A stretch of DNA of 64,000 nucleotides from Raffaelea ambrosiae (taxonomy: Eukaryota; Ascomycota; Sordariomycetes; Ophiostomatales; Ophiostomataceae). Location of the stretch: the NCBI GenBank assembly GCA_002778195.1, contig PCDI01000010.1:310001-374000 (forward strand), written 5' to 3'. The position numbers were made by a program, and so were the translations under genes. Shown here piece after piece: positions 11,852 through 22,326 of this stretch. Position 1 is the stretch's first letter, and each line of letters opens with the position of its first letter. Below the pieces are notes generated by a model, which saw only the letters and a program-made list of their open reading frames with translations, did no database searches and was not told where the DNA came from.

Positions 11852-13197
11852 ATGTCTAATACTCTCAGACGGTTGCTCGCCGTCTCCTCTCTCCTGGCCA
11901 GCCTGGCCGGCTGGGCTGGAGCCACGCCCGCTGGCCAGCACCCGAGTCAAAAGCAGACTCTGCATATTGCCCACCAGAATCGGGGCATACTCACCGTCGA
12001 GTTTGACCCGCGAAAGAACGCACAAGAGAGCCTCCAGATCGTGGCCACGACAGAGGCAGGCTTCCAGCCCGGATGGCTGTGCTCCCGCGACAACCTGCTC
12101 TACTCCGTCTCGCGCAGCCAGTTTGCCGGCGAGAACTCTACATCCGGTGGCGTTTTTGTCTTCCAGCAGAAGGCCAACCACGGAACCAGCAGCAGCCTGC
12201 AGGCCTTCGGCAACTGGAGCTCGTACGGCGAGGGCGGCGTGTTCTGCGACATCAGCCGAGATGGGCGGTTGCTGTCTGTTGCGAATATGTCGGTTTCTGT
12301 ACATACTACCGGTGCAGTCTTTTTGACAAACAGCTAACAACCCCCCTCAGTGACGGCGCCACCGTGTCCGTGTACCCCCGCACCGAGGACGGCCGCCTCG
12401 ACGGCAACGCATCTGCCGTCACGTTCCACTACAGCATCGCCGCACCGGGGCCGGGCCACGACGACTCCCAGATCCAGGCCAATCCGCACCAGGCCGCCTT
12501 TGACCCGTCTGGCGAGTTTCTGTTTGTGCCCGACCGCGGCGACGATGCCCTGTATGTGTACCGTGTTGTCGTGGCAGGCGCAGGAACGCAGCCGCAGCCC
12601 TACCTTTCGACCGTCCAGCTGCAACAGACAGTCCGGCTGCCGGGCGGCACGGGGCCGCGTCATGTGACCTTCCGCGTCGTCGACAAACGCCGCTTTTTGA
12701 TCTATCTCGTCAGCGAGCTGGACAACACGCTGCGGGTCTTCTCAGCGGAGAGGTGTGATCCAGCCGGAACAGCTCTTGCTATTCGCCCGCTGCAGACCGA
12801 ATCGACCCTCGGCCCGGGTGGACAGCCGTCCGCCCCCGACGGCAAAAACCTGGCCGCGGAGGTGACTCTGTCCACAGACGGACGCTTCGTCTACGTGTCC
12901 AACCGCAACACCGTCTCGTACGACAGCGACACGCTGGCCATCTATGCCGTCCAGCGCAACGGGGCTCTGGACTACATCGGGCACAACGCCACCTACGGCA
13001 AGATCCCGCGGCACTTTTCCGTGTCGCCAGACGCGGGCAGTCAGTACGTGGCGGTAGCCAACGAAGTGTCGAACAATGTGATCATATTTGAGCGGAACCA
13101 GAAGACTGGATTTCTGGGTAGGGTCGCGGGGAACCTGACGTTGGGACCGATGGACATCAAGCTGGAGTCCGGGCCCATGGCAGTGCTCTGGAGGTGA
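11852..13197 (+). CDS. Secreted lactonase, 7-bladed beta-propeller family
   Basis: Two exons, 11852-12288 and 12351-13197, give 427 residues. The intron has a GCTAAC branch site and a CAG acceptor but an unusual donor, GTCGGT; it is the only donor I found that keeps the frame, giving SVANI-DGATVSVYP across the joint. The N terminus is a signal peptide (LLAVSSLLASLAGWAGA). The repeated blade pattern is clear: FDPSGEFLFVPDRGDD, GPRHVTF, LSTDGRFVYVSNRN, and FSVSPDAGSQYVAVANE. This is the lactonase (6-phosphogluconolactonase-like) propeller family. The secreted fungal members are not the pentose-phosphate enzyme and usually have unknown lactone substrates. Length is normal for the family (350-430). 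Confidence 0.85.
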
Positions 13198-13421
13198 GCA
13201 GTGGTAGTCGGGCGGAAGCGGAAAGGTGAACATGGACAAGACATTTCGTCCTCCACGTGCTGCTGCAAAGCACCGGCCGTCTGGAGAAGAATGGCCGTGT
13301 TCGGCAACGCAATAAGCTCGTGCTCAGATGGATGATAGACCGCAGGAGACAAAAACATGGCATGCATTCCCCGAGATCAGCGCACAGCCCCGTAGTAAAG
13401 ACGAGGGCCACGCCCCTCGCC

Positions 13422-14328
13422 TTACGACTTCTTCCTCCAGTGTCCTACAAAATCACTCTCGTCTTCCTCGAAATCAATGAATGGCGGTCTGACGTACAGG
13501 TCGTCCCAGCCCCATCTCGTATACGTCTCATACCTGTCCAGGTAGTAACCCAGCGGCATGTACATCCAGCCCACATCTTCCTCGTCGTACTCGGTGGCAC
13601 CATCGTGGAAGGGGGCGGGAACTGTGTAGTTCCTCTCGTGTGGAGGGTACGGGGACTCCCACCTCTTCGACAGAATCTTCACCACGGGCGAATTCATACT
13701 GCGATGGTCCAGAGACTCGAGACAGATATCGTCCGCAAAGAGACAATACTCGGATCGGGGCGCGGATGTCGCGCGTAGCCAGTCTACGTCGTCCTCCACA
13801 TTGGTCGCATCTGGCCGGAGGCGCGACTCGAGATTCTTTGGAACCCAGGCCCGGAAGTGCTCTCGGACCTGGTGGGACGTAGCTCCGCTGACGACACCTG
13901 TCAGACGTGATAGAAGCAATCTCGGTATACAGGTACAGCAACATACTACAGCGCCTTATCATCGATGACGTGAAGATCATGAAATTGTAGCATATCTTTG
14001 CTGGTGGAGAGCCTGAGCTCATCCTGGACATTGCTGCGCAAGGCTTGCAGAAGACGGTGCCAAGCACTCTCGTTTTCTTGGGAGCACTTATATATCTAGA
14101 TGTCGTGTGTCAGCTTGGACATATAAAGTACGTTATAGACTAAGGGGTGTATGTCTTACGACGAAACCCCAGACCGAATCTCTGAATTTGCCACATGTCA
14201 TGGTTGCTCTGATACGATCCATGTCCACGCCAGGACTTGACCCGCTGCCGATGTGGGTTCCAGTCTTGGGAGCCGGCGAATCTCCTGCTGAGTTGCTGCT
14301 CATCCTGACTCGGGAACGGCAAATTAAA
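13422..14328 (-). pseudogene. Incomplete gene of unknown function, no start found
   Basis: Three pieces join in frame: 14328-14160, 14076-13947 and 13887-13422 (donors GTAAGA and GTATGT; acceptors AAG and CAG). The product would read SQDWNPHRQ, ESAWHRLLQALRSNVQDEL, FHDLHVIDDKALY, then a conserved-looking acidic and aromatic C terminus (GWMYMPLGYYLDRYE). No ATG opens this frame. Just upstream the same frame runs into a TAG at 14331-14329, although it looks coding again beyond that (RCNDIRGTPYGDTVGRS before the stop). Either a 5' exon is missed or the gene is inactivated. I do not recognise the family. Confidence 0.4.
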
Positions 14329-15436
14329 CTAGGATCGGCCCACCGTGTCGCCGTATGGCGTGCCGCGTATGTCGTTGCACCGGGGTTCGTTACGGTTCTG
14401 AGTATGGACATTGGCCGGGCTTGGGCAACCCGTCGCAAGACAACACCCCTAGCTGCAACGCACTGCAGCATAGTTGAGAGAACTCGGGTCAATGAGTGGA
14501 CGTATCTCCAAGTCACGAAATGAGTTGAATCTGGAGGGGTGGGTTGTATAGAAATCCAGTAAGAAGCACCTGTGGGCTCAAGGTAACAAAGGTGGTTTTG
14601 TTGAGTTGGTTTATCGATGGACCTGCCATCTGAAAATCCCCCCCAACATATTGATAGCCAGTATTGTATTTGTTGAGTATGTCGGTCACGGTCAAAGAAG
14701 TGGAGATGTTCCTAGATATCCTTCCAAAATACTGCCTGTATACACCGCTATCGCGGACTCTCCAACCAATGTTTTCACCATCCCGCCCTTTGCCAGCCCT
14801 TGGAGTTAGGGGAGACGAGTTTAATCTTTTTTATATTTTAAGAAAGTGACTGTATGAAGCGCGATCTCTAGCTTTCATTCTATAGTCCATCACTGCAGTG
14901 GCATCTTTAATTCAACTCCGATCGTGTGCAAATTTTATATCCGCGTGCACAGTTGTGGGCACTACGATAAAGACCTAAAATCCCCTTGTCGCGACGCCGT
15001 TAAGAATAAACAAGTCTGTGACCCAGGCACCGAATACAATTCAACAACAGCAACGTGGTGTTACGAGAGGCACCTCAAAAACAATAAAAACGTGGGGAGC
15101 CCGTAACGCTCTTCCCGGGCTAAGCCTAAACTTTACGCTGATTTGTCGTATCCACGGTGCTCTCCACATCTTCATGGCCTTGTGTGTTCAAGTTAAGTAT
15201 CACCCGCGGAGTCGGAAGTCTCGTTTCGAAGAAAATACACAGTCGGAATAATCGCTCAGATGAAAAGAACACAACAAGAAGGTCGAGTCGCCCGAAATCC
15301 CGTCGAATCTCGAAGCGCGCAAATAAAGACAGAATGAGACGATGGAATAAAGGTCTCTCTCCGTCTGGTTAGTGCTGGATACCATCTTAAAGGGCATACT
15401 CAATGACATGGACAAAGAGATCGAAATTCACGTCTG
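14329..15436. other. Low-density region between two damaged genes
   Basis: AT-richer than the surrounding genes. It contains one short Cys-rich open frame (14924-15106, listed separately) and no other supported coding sequence. Confidence 0.45.
14924..15106 (+). other. Short Cys/His-rich open frame, possible exon or relic
   Basis: A 60-codon frame opens with GTG, not ATG, and has regularly spaced Cys: CKFY, HSCGHYDK, SPCRDAV, QVCDPG, TWCYERH. The CGH...PC...C...C arrangement is reminiscent of small fungal zinc-binding-like orphan proteins. A TATAG acceptor-like site lies just upstream, at about 14880-14884, so it could be the last exon of an unseen gene. No in-frame ATG was found upstream, and expression is unproven. 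Confidence 0.25.
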
Positions 15437-16860
15437 CTATGACACGCATGACAGACAAGTCGAAGCCACGTTAATGAACACGTGGTTTCCAGGACTCGTC
15501 GTTGGCAACGGTGGCGACGACCGCAACGACAGCCCCTCCTCCTTCTTCTTAACATGGTAGTAGCCCAGCTCAAAGTCGCCTTCCTGCGGAGCAGCAGCAG
15601 GTCGACTGCGTGTCGTGACGCCCATGCCGGAGACGTCAGAAAAGCCTGTGATCCAAGGTGGCCTGTCAGAGTAGGCGATGCTTACACCACGATCAAGATG
15701 GCTGTGAAATTGGACAGGAAGCCCGCCCGTGTGATCTACCCGAGCATGTGGCATTTTCTGATGGACGCCGCAGCGCAGACGGCCACGGTCGAGACCAACG
15801 TCGACCAGACCGCGCAGGCCGCGTGGTGCGAGAGCGCATCGCGGCCGGTCGACACGCCAACGATGCCCGGGCCGGTAGCGAGAATGCAGCTGGCGGGATG
15901 CCAGTGTAAACTGGCCCACAACAGAGGACGAGCACATGTGCACACGCACGCAACCATGTAAAACAAGCTTGTGATATCCTTGAGCCACGGCCCCCCACAC
16001 GACGCCGGCCATGTCGACGACGGAATGGCAGTGTGGGTGGCGGTTGCGGAAGCCGCCCTGGATGATAGCGGTCTCCGGCGCCCCCTCGTTAGACCGTGGA
16101 CCTCTTTGGGCACTTCCGGGGGATGGGGAACCCTTCACGAACAGGGTTGAAACGCTCTCCACGGTTCTGTCCCGAGAATTTTGTACGATAATAGAATTGG
16201 CCCCAAACGGGCACGTCGCAGTGGGGGGAAAAAACGGTGTCTCCGCCGGGACAGGGCCCCAGACAACACCTATGGGGGGGACATTTCTTATCGAAACGTC
16301 GTCCAGCGGAGTCAAACGTGGGGCTCAACCATCGCCCGACGCGGGCCCTATGCAAAGCTCGATAAGATGGACCGTTGCGGTTGGGTGTGTGGGGGGAGGG
16401 GGGGACCGCGTCGTACCATGACAAGGCAGTCCGCCAGCTTGGCAGGCTATGCATCAGATACCGTTCCAACAGGGCATATTGGTCCACCATTTTCAAAGCG
16501 CCAGACGGCCGGAACCCTGGGTGTCGGGCCAGCACCAGCACCATGGTGTGGTGGTGGTCTGGCCGTCGGCGGTTGAGAATACCCCGTGGAGGGTCGTATC
16601 CCAGTGGCCGGCGGACAGGTAGGCCGCATTGTATGGCGCTGCGGGTCATCTGGTGGTGAAGGGGATCACTTCGAGGCAGCGGACGGGCAGACGGCGGCGC
16701 CCGACGGTCGAGGTCAAGTTGTCGCCGGCCAGGGGGTTCGAGAGGTCAGCGGTGCTGCTCACGACCAGGTTGTGGCCGTGGGTAGGGGCGTTGGGGGTGG
16801 GTAGGGATGTCGGGGGTGTCCTTTTTCTGGCTCCTATTGTACGTTGGTAGAATTCATCTT
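15437..16860 (-). pseudogene. Decayed or disrupted gene of unknown function
   Basis: The minus strand here is GC-rich and protein-like but broken. At about 16800-16480 one frame reads NLVVSSTADLSNPLAGDNL, ...CLEVIPFTTR, then an in-frame TGA, then immediately YNAAYLSAGHWDTTLHGV in the same frame. Further down the coding-like signal changes frame several times (GDTVFSPHCDVPVWGQFYY; then ETAIIQGGFRNRHPHCHS; then LATGPGIVGVSTGRD and STLVSTVAVCAAAS). A TAG then interrupts before AGFLSNFTAILIVV. The tail QEGDFELGYYHVKKK is in another frame but can be reached by a plausible intron ending ACACGCAG. The hydrophobic stretches suggest a membrane protein. No single intron model removes all interruptions. 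The family was not recognised. Confidence 0.4.
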
Positions 16861-17364
16861 ACAAGGCAGAACTACAAGTTGAAAAAAAGAAAGAACAGGA
16901 GAATAAGAGAAAAGAAAAGAAAAGAACCGTCAAACAAGAAGCACAAAGACAAGCACATGTCGGGCAGACAAAGACGCCGACAGAGAAACGATCTTGACGA
17001 AAAGAAGCCAAGAGACCGGGCACTGTTTAGCGGGGTGCTAGCTGCCGATCCCCGTGTAAGCCGTCCAAGTCGTGTCGGCGACGCGGCGACCAGATGAGGA
17101 CTAGCTCGGATGGGGAGATACGCCGGTGGCAACGGTTTGATCCGTGTGCCTAGTGGTGTCGGGCAAGTGCCGAGGAGGGGTGGTGCGTCTCGCCCGTCGC
17201 GGGGTGTCCGATCATGCAATGCAGTGGTTCCACCGAATCATCCCAGGCACTTGTAGAAGCGATTTCCATTGCCTATCATTAATTCAAACTATGTATCTTG
17301 TAAACAACGAGATGCCGCCGCGGCAGCGAGGGTCGCCCGCCTCGGCGTCGCCATGATCATTCCC
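16861..17364. other. 3' intergenic region, nothing recognised
   Basis: Purine-rich (plus strand) at 16880-16960, then mixed sequence up to the stop codon of the large regulator gene. No gene is seen. Confidence 0.45.
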
Positions 17365-19406
17365 TTATGCTTGCATCAAAATCCGCAGCTGCTCGGACAG
17401 GACCCAGTCCCGCGTGCCTATGCATGTCTCAAACAGCCGCAGCAGGTCGTAGCAGCTCTCCAGCGTCTGGGACGCGGCCGGGTCCGCGCGCGACGCGCCG
17501 TCGGCCGCGAGAAGCTCCAGGCCGGCCCCAAAGAGGTCCTTGTAGTGGCTCCAGCCAATGGGGAAGCCGTAGTCCGCCACCGAGGCTTCCGGGTGGGCGG
17601 CGCTGCGGTGGCCTTCGCGGCCTTGCCGGCCGGCCAGGTTCTGGAACGCAGCGTGCGTGTTGATGAGAGACGCGGCGTGGGACGACGGAGGGCCCCACGG
17701 GCCGCCGTGGTCGCTGGTGGTGGTGGGATGGGTTGCCTCCTCCTGGGTGCCGCCGCCGCCGCCGCCGCTGCTGCCGCCTTCGCCCAGCAGACGCAGCAGC
17801 GACGCCGTCTGGAAGTAGAGGAACGAACCGTAGAGAAACAGACCGGTGTGGCAGTCGTCGCCGCCGCCGCGCAGGCCGGTGTCGACCTTGGTGGTGGTGG
17901 CGAGGGAGGTGATGGTGGCGGCGGCGGACTGGGCGGACGTCTCGCGCGCCCACTCGTCCCACCAGTCGTCCAGCTGCCCGCGCAGCGTCCTGCGCAGCAG
18001 CGTGGCGCGGGTCGACGACGACGACGACAAAGACGACGACAACGACGACGCGTCGCCGACGAGGCCGGCGGCGGCGATGGTGTGGATGGCGGCGCGCAGC
18101 TTGGCGGCGTGGTAGGCCAGCAGGGCGATGCGGCCCTTTTCGTCCGCGGCGGTGGCGTGGTCGAGCATCTTGTCCGACGTCTTCCACTCGGGCAGCACGT
18201 TGGGGCGGCCGAGGTCGACGGCGGCGTCGGTGTCGAGCACGTAGGCGGTGCGGAAGAGCACGTGCAGCGTGGCCATCTCGGCCACGCTCAGGTCCTGGCT
18301 CTCCAGCAGGTCCAGGCAGAGGCGGCAGGCCGTGCTGACCAGCCGCGGCAGACTGCCGGCCGTCGGCCGCAGGCGCACGTACACGCACACCAGCAGCGCA
18401 CACTGCAGCGAGGCGATGCTGGACGCGACGAAGAGGACGCCCGTGGCGGCCGCCTGGCGCATGCCCGCGTCCAAGTAATGGTCCGCCAGCGCCGCGGAGG
18501 CGGCCCGCCCGCCAAAGGGCACGGCCAGGCTGACGGCCACGACCAGGTGCAGCAGCGCGCGGTCGGCCGTGGCCGCGGCCGCAGCGGCCGACGGACCCGC
18601 GGTGGTCCCTGCTGGGTCGTGCCGGCGCCGGCCCACCGTGTCCAGCATGCGGTCGAGCTGTCGGCGCCCCAGAATGGGCAGAAAGGTCTCGACGGCAAAG
18701 AGGTAGCGCTCGACCAGGACGGCGAGCGACGCGGGGCTCATCTCCTCCAGGGACCGCAGAAGCGGCGCCATGCTGGGGTCGGGGTGGGGGACACGCGGGA
18801 GCGGCACCGGGCACCGGTCGGGGTCGGGCAGCGCCCGCTTCGGGCAGGGCAGCGCCGCGCTCAGCAGCTGGCCCAGGATGCTCGACTCCCCCCAGTAGCA
18901 GGCCGACGGCCCGTACGGCGTGTCGTACTCGAAGAGAAGCGTCTGGGGCCCCCTGCGTATCCGACCGTCGCCGCACATGCGCGGGCCAGAGGAGAGGCTG
19001 CGTTTGTGCGCCGCGTTTTGGACGTTGAGCTCGCGCAGGACGTCGGAGAGTCTCTGTTGCAGTCCGTAGAGGTATCTGCGTTGTCAGGTATGGTTCTGTT
19101 TCTTTTTCTTTTTTTTTGCCTTCCTCTCTTGGTTCAGCGCGAGCTTGGGACTCACCTTCCGCTGATGGGTTTCCCCGTGGAGGCCTCCACGTAGAGGCAG
19201 TCCTTGCCGTAGTCCTGGCAGTTGTGGCAGGAGGGCAGGATGCGGCTGCAGCGGATGCGCTTCAGCCGGCAGTACGTGCAGACGGGCAGGTTCGCGAGCG
19301 TCTGCTGGGCGGTGTCCACCACGTGCCGCGTGGGCGCCGACAGCGCGGCCGTGGGGGGGGTCCTGGACGCTGTCTTGGACGCTGCCGGGGGGTCGGTCGG
19401 CGGCGC

Positions 19407-19437
<31 letters not shown>

Positions 19438-21982
19438 GTCGTGACGGCTGCTTCGCTGATCCAGTTCGGCGCCAGGGCGGGAGGCCACTCGAGCAGGCTG
19501 TCGCCGGCCGGGTCGGACGGCAAAAAGGTGCCGCTGAGCAGGTCAAAGGAGGCCAGGACGCTGTGGACGCTCGACGCGGCGTCGTCCAGGTCGAGCTGCA
19601 GGCTCGGGTGGGTGAAGGACTCGGCCAGGTAGGACTGGATGTCGAGGACCTCTTCCTTGGCGAAGAAGAAGCAGCTGTTCTTGCGCAGGATCAGGTCGAC
19701 CACGCGCTGCTCGTCCGAGGGCGTGTCGTCGAGCGTGTTGGGGGGCTGGTCCTGCATGAAGGCGGCCAGGATGCTGGGGCTGAGCCGCTCCAGGAGCATC
19801 TTGCACTGCGACGCCGCCGGCCAGCGCTCTTCCAGGGCGGTCTGGGATCGACGTTAGCCGTTGGACGTGAAGACGTACGAGACACCAAAGACAGTCGAAA
19901 GGGGGGGGGGGGGGGGTACAAAAAGCTCCGAAAGACGGGCCATGGCATGGGCCAGGTCCGCCTTGCCGGCCGTGGCCTCGACAATGTGCGGGTAGGTCTG
20001 CATGCAGTAGAGCAGCTGGGTGCCGACCTCGTAGGCGTGGTGCACGACGGACAGGATGATGTGCGGCACGCGGCTCTGGGAGACGGCCCAGTACGTGTCG
20101 ACGATCTGCAGCAGGGTGCGGACGAACTTGGCCACCGTCTCGTCCGACGGGCGCGGGTTGCGCGGGCACGGCATGTACAGCCAGGCCAGCGCGCGCAGGG
20201 CCGGCAGGTCGCGCCAGTCGGGGATCAGAAAGGCCTCGCGCCAGTCGGCGCCGCGCAGGGCCTCGACGCGGCGCTCGCAGACGGCGGTCCACTCGGCGTA
20301 GCTCCGCGTCGGCGGCTGGATGGGCTCGTTGTTGACGTTGACGTCGCTGATCTCCGTCTGCAGCTGGCAGTAGGCCAGGTGGGTGAGGTAGCGCGCGGGG
20401 CCCGAGACGGGGTGGCCGCCGCCGCCGCCGCCGCCGGTGAGCACGGACGTGTCCAGCGGCGTATCCGGCGGCGTGTCCAGCCGGGCCGGCGGGACGACGG
20501 CGAGGCGGATCTGGTCTTCGCGGATGGCAAACGGCTGGTGGTACGTCAGGGTGACGACTCTCTCCATGCTGTATGTCTGGGCAGTCCGTTCGTCAGTCTT
20601 TTTTCTTTTCTTTTTTTTTCTTTTTTTCTTTTTTTCTTTTCTTTTCTTTTCTCTTCTTCTCTTTGTTTTTTTCCTTATAGAGGGTGATCCTACTGCCCAA
20701 AAAAGACGCCATCGCGTGTGGGTGGCCTCGCGGCTCAGCCCCATGGCCGCCGGGGGGTCGCGGTGCAGGCCCATCTCGACGGCCATGCGCATGGCCTCGC
20801 AGGCCGTGTGCAGCAGGTCGACCACCTGCGGCATCATCAGGCCGTACTGGGCCAGCAGCAGGAGGCCCTGCAGCGACCGGATGCTGGTGGTGGCCAGGAA
20901 CTGGCCCTCGATGGCGTCCTGCCAGGCCTCGACGCGCAGCGCCTCGGCCAGCTCGGCCACCTTGCGGTAGGCGTCCGACTTGGACGTCAGCGTGGCGACG
21001 GCCATGGCCATGATGACGATGAACGTGTCGCCCTTGACCAGTCGGCTGTCCGTGTCGGTCCCCGTGTCGGTCCCCGTCGCCGGCGCCGGTGGACTGCGCA
21101 GACGGCGGTAGATGGCCTGCAGCTCGGTGGGGTGGAAGATGGGACACTGCGGCAGGATGCGGTCGATGTAGACCTGCAGCAGCCGCTCGGTGACGTGCGG
21201 CGGCAGCAGCGGCGTCATGTGCAGGATGGGCTCGTGCGGCGCCGGCAGCGGCGGGTGCGTGCGACTCACGCTGAGCGGGAACGGCAGCTCGGCCCCGCTG
21301 TACAGCCGCGCCACGTAGTAGGCATGGCCGCTGCGGCTGCCGGGCGCCGGCGTCAGCGACCGGCCGATGGCGGCCGCCGTCTGCCGCGCGAAGCGGTACC
21401 TCTGCTGGTCGTCGTGCTGCAAGGCAGCGCGGGCGTAGTCGGGGCAGTCTGTGTCGTCGGGGTAGGGGCAGTCTGTGTCGTCGGGGTCGGGGCAGCCGGG
21501 GTGGCCAGAGAACGCATAGTCGGCGGGTTCGTCCGAGCTGTTGGCGGCGCTGCCGCGCCGCATGGCCAGTCCGGGGGACTGCAGCCTGGCCAGCTCGCCC
21601 TCGACGTGCTGCAGGGCCTGCCGCAGGGGCGCCACGAGCGGTCTGCACAGCATGGAACGTGCCCGGTTAGCATGCGCCCGGGGGGGGGGGTCTAGTGCCT
21701 CCTGGTGCCTCCTGGGGCCTCCTGGTGCCCCCTGGGGTCCCTACCGTCCATTCGGATTGCAGCCGGGCTCCGTCAGCCTGCTGCACTCGACGCGGGCGCG
21801 GCTGCAGTTTGTGCAGGGTCCGTCGGTGGGCTGGCACTGTCGACGTGGTTGGAATGCTGTTCAGCCATGCATGTGGCCGGCAGGTAGTCGACGGTGGCGG
21901 CCTCACTTACCCGCTTCTTGTGCTGCGTACACCGTCGACAGGCGTAGACATGGCTTTTCCGGGGGGCGCACGACGTCTTCAT
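17365..21982 (-). CDS. Fused double Zn2Cys6 transcription factor (1388 aa)
   Basis: Six exons, 21982-21911, 21836-21745, 21642-20694, 20576-19920, 19841-19156 and 19075-17365, join in frame. First half: ATG, then a perfect Zn2Cys6 cluster with Cys at 15, 18, 25, 32, 35 and 42 (spacing 2-6-6-2-6), a linker/coiled segment, and a fungal-specific TF (MHR) domain with IMAMAVATLTSK, AVEMGLHRDP and RWRLFWATYSMERV, ending around ALEERWPAASQCKMLLERL. Second half, in the same open frame: a poly-Ala/Pro linker, a second perfect cluster CTYCRLKRIRC-CHNC-DYGKDC (Cys at about 778-805, spacing 2-6-6-2-6), its own linker YLYGLQQRLSDVLREL, and a second, more divergent TF domain. There is no stop and no ATG in frame between the end of half 1 and the second cluster. 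Ordinary family members are 500-900 aa with one cluster. It may regulate the divergent hydantoinase gene. The alternative is two genes with an undetected separate first exon for half 2. Confidence 0.75.
19406..19438 (-). repeat. GCC/GGC triplet run coding poly-Ala linker
   Basis: A near-perfect triplet run in exon 5 of the double regulator encodes about 11 alanines. It lies between the end of the first regulatory domain and the second zinc cluster, exactly where a flexible hinge between two fused modules would be expected. Confidence 0.7.
21441..21497 (-). repeat. 24-bp tandem repeat, DDTDCPYP-type peptide repeat
   Basis: Two almost identical 24-bp units (21441-21464 and 21465-21488) plus a partial third encode repeats of PDDTDCPY/D. 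They lie in the linker between the first zinc cluster and the first regulatory domain of the double regulator. The linker is probably disordered, so length variation would be tolerated. Confidence 0.7.
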
Positions 21983-22326
21983 CGTCGGCCTCGTTTCCTT
22001 TCTTCGCGAGGACCACTTGGTCAACTGTCGTTCGTGGTGCGCGGCTGGCAGAGGGACCCCCCCCCCCCGAAGAAAGTCGGGGGTCGAGCGAACTTATCCA
22101 GTCGCTGCACACCGACGACTGGGCTGCTGGGCGCGCCGTTTCGCCGATACCTTATCTGTGCAAACCCCGAATAACACGGTCGGCGCTAGGCCCAACTAGG
22201 TCGCTGGACTGCCGACATTGTTGTCTGGCCTGGTCTTATAAGTCCACGGCACACACTCGTTCGAGCCGGCAGAGACGGAACTTGGGAACGAGCACCGCAT
22301 TGCCTCCTCTCGGACAGCAGCAAACC
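21983..22326. promoter_or_regulatory. Divergent promoter of regulator and hydantoinase genes
   Basis: 344 bp separate the two start codons. TATAAG at 22237-22242 lies 85 bp before the hydantoinase ATG. Several CGG/CCG triplets, the half-sites used by Zn2Cys6 proteins, are present (for example around 22180-22190 and 22263-22277), but in DNA this GC-rich they are not evidence on their own. Confidence 0.5.

Noticed and set aside
16011..16421. A 136-codon plus-strand frame
   Set aside because: It lies opposite the decayed minus-strand gene, has no motif, and its composition fits an antisense shadow.
17269..19194. A 641-codon plus-strand frame opposite the regulator
   Set aside because: Arg/Gly/Ala-rich shadow without motifs; the minus strand has the TF domain and zinc cluster.
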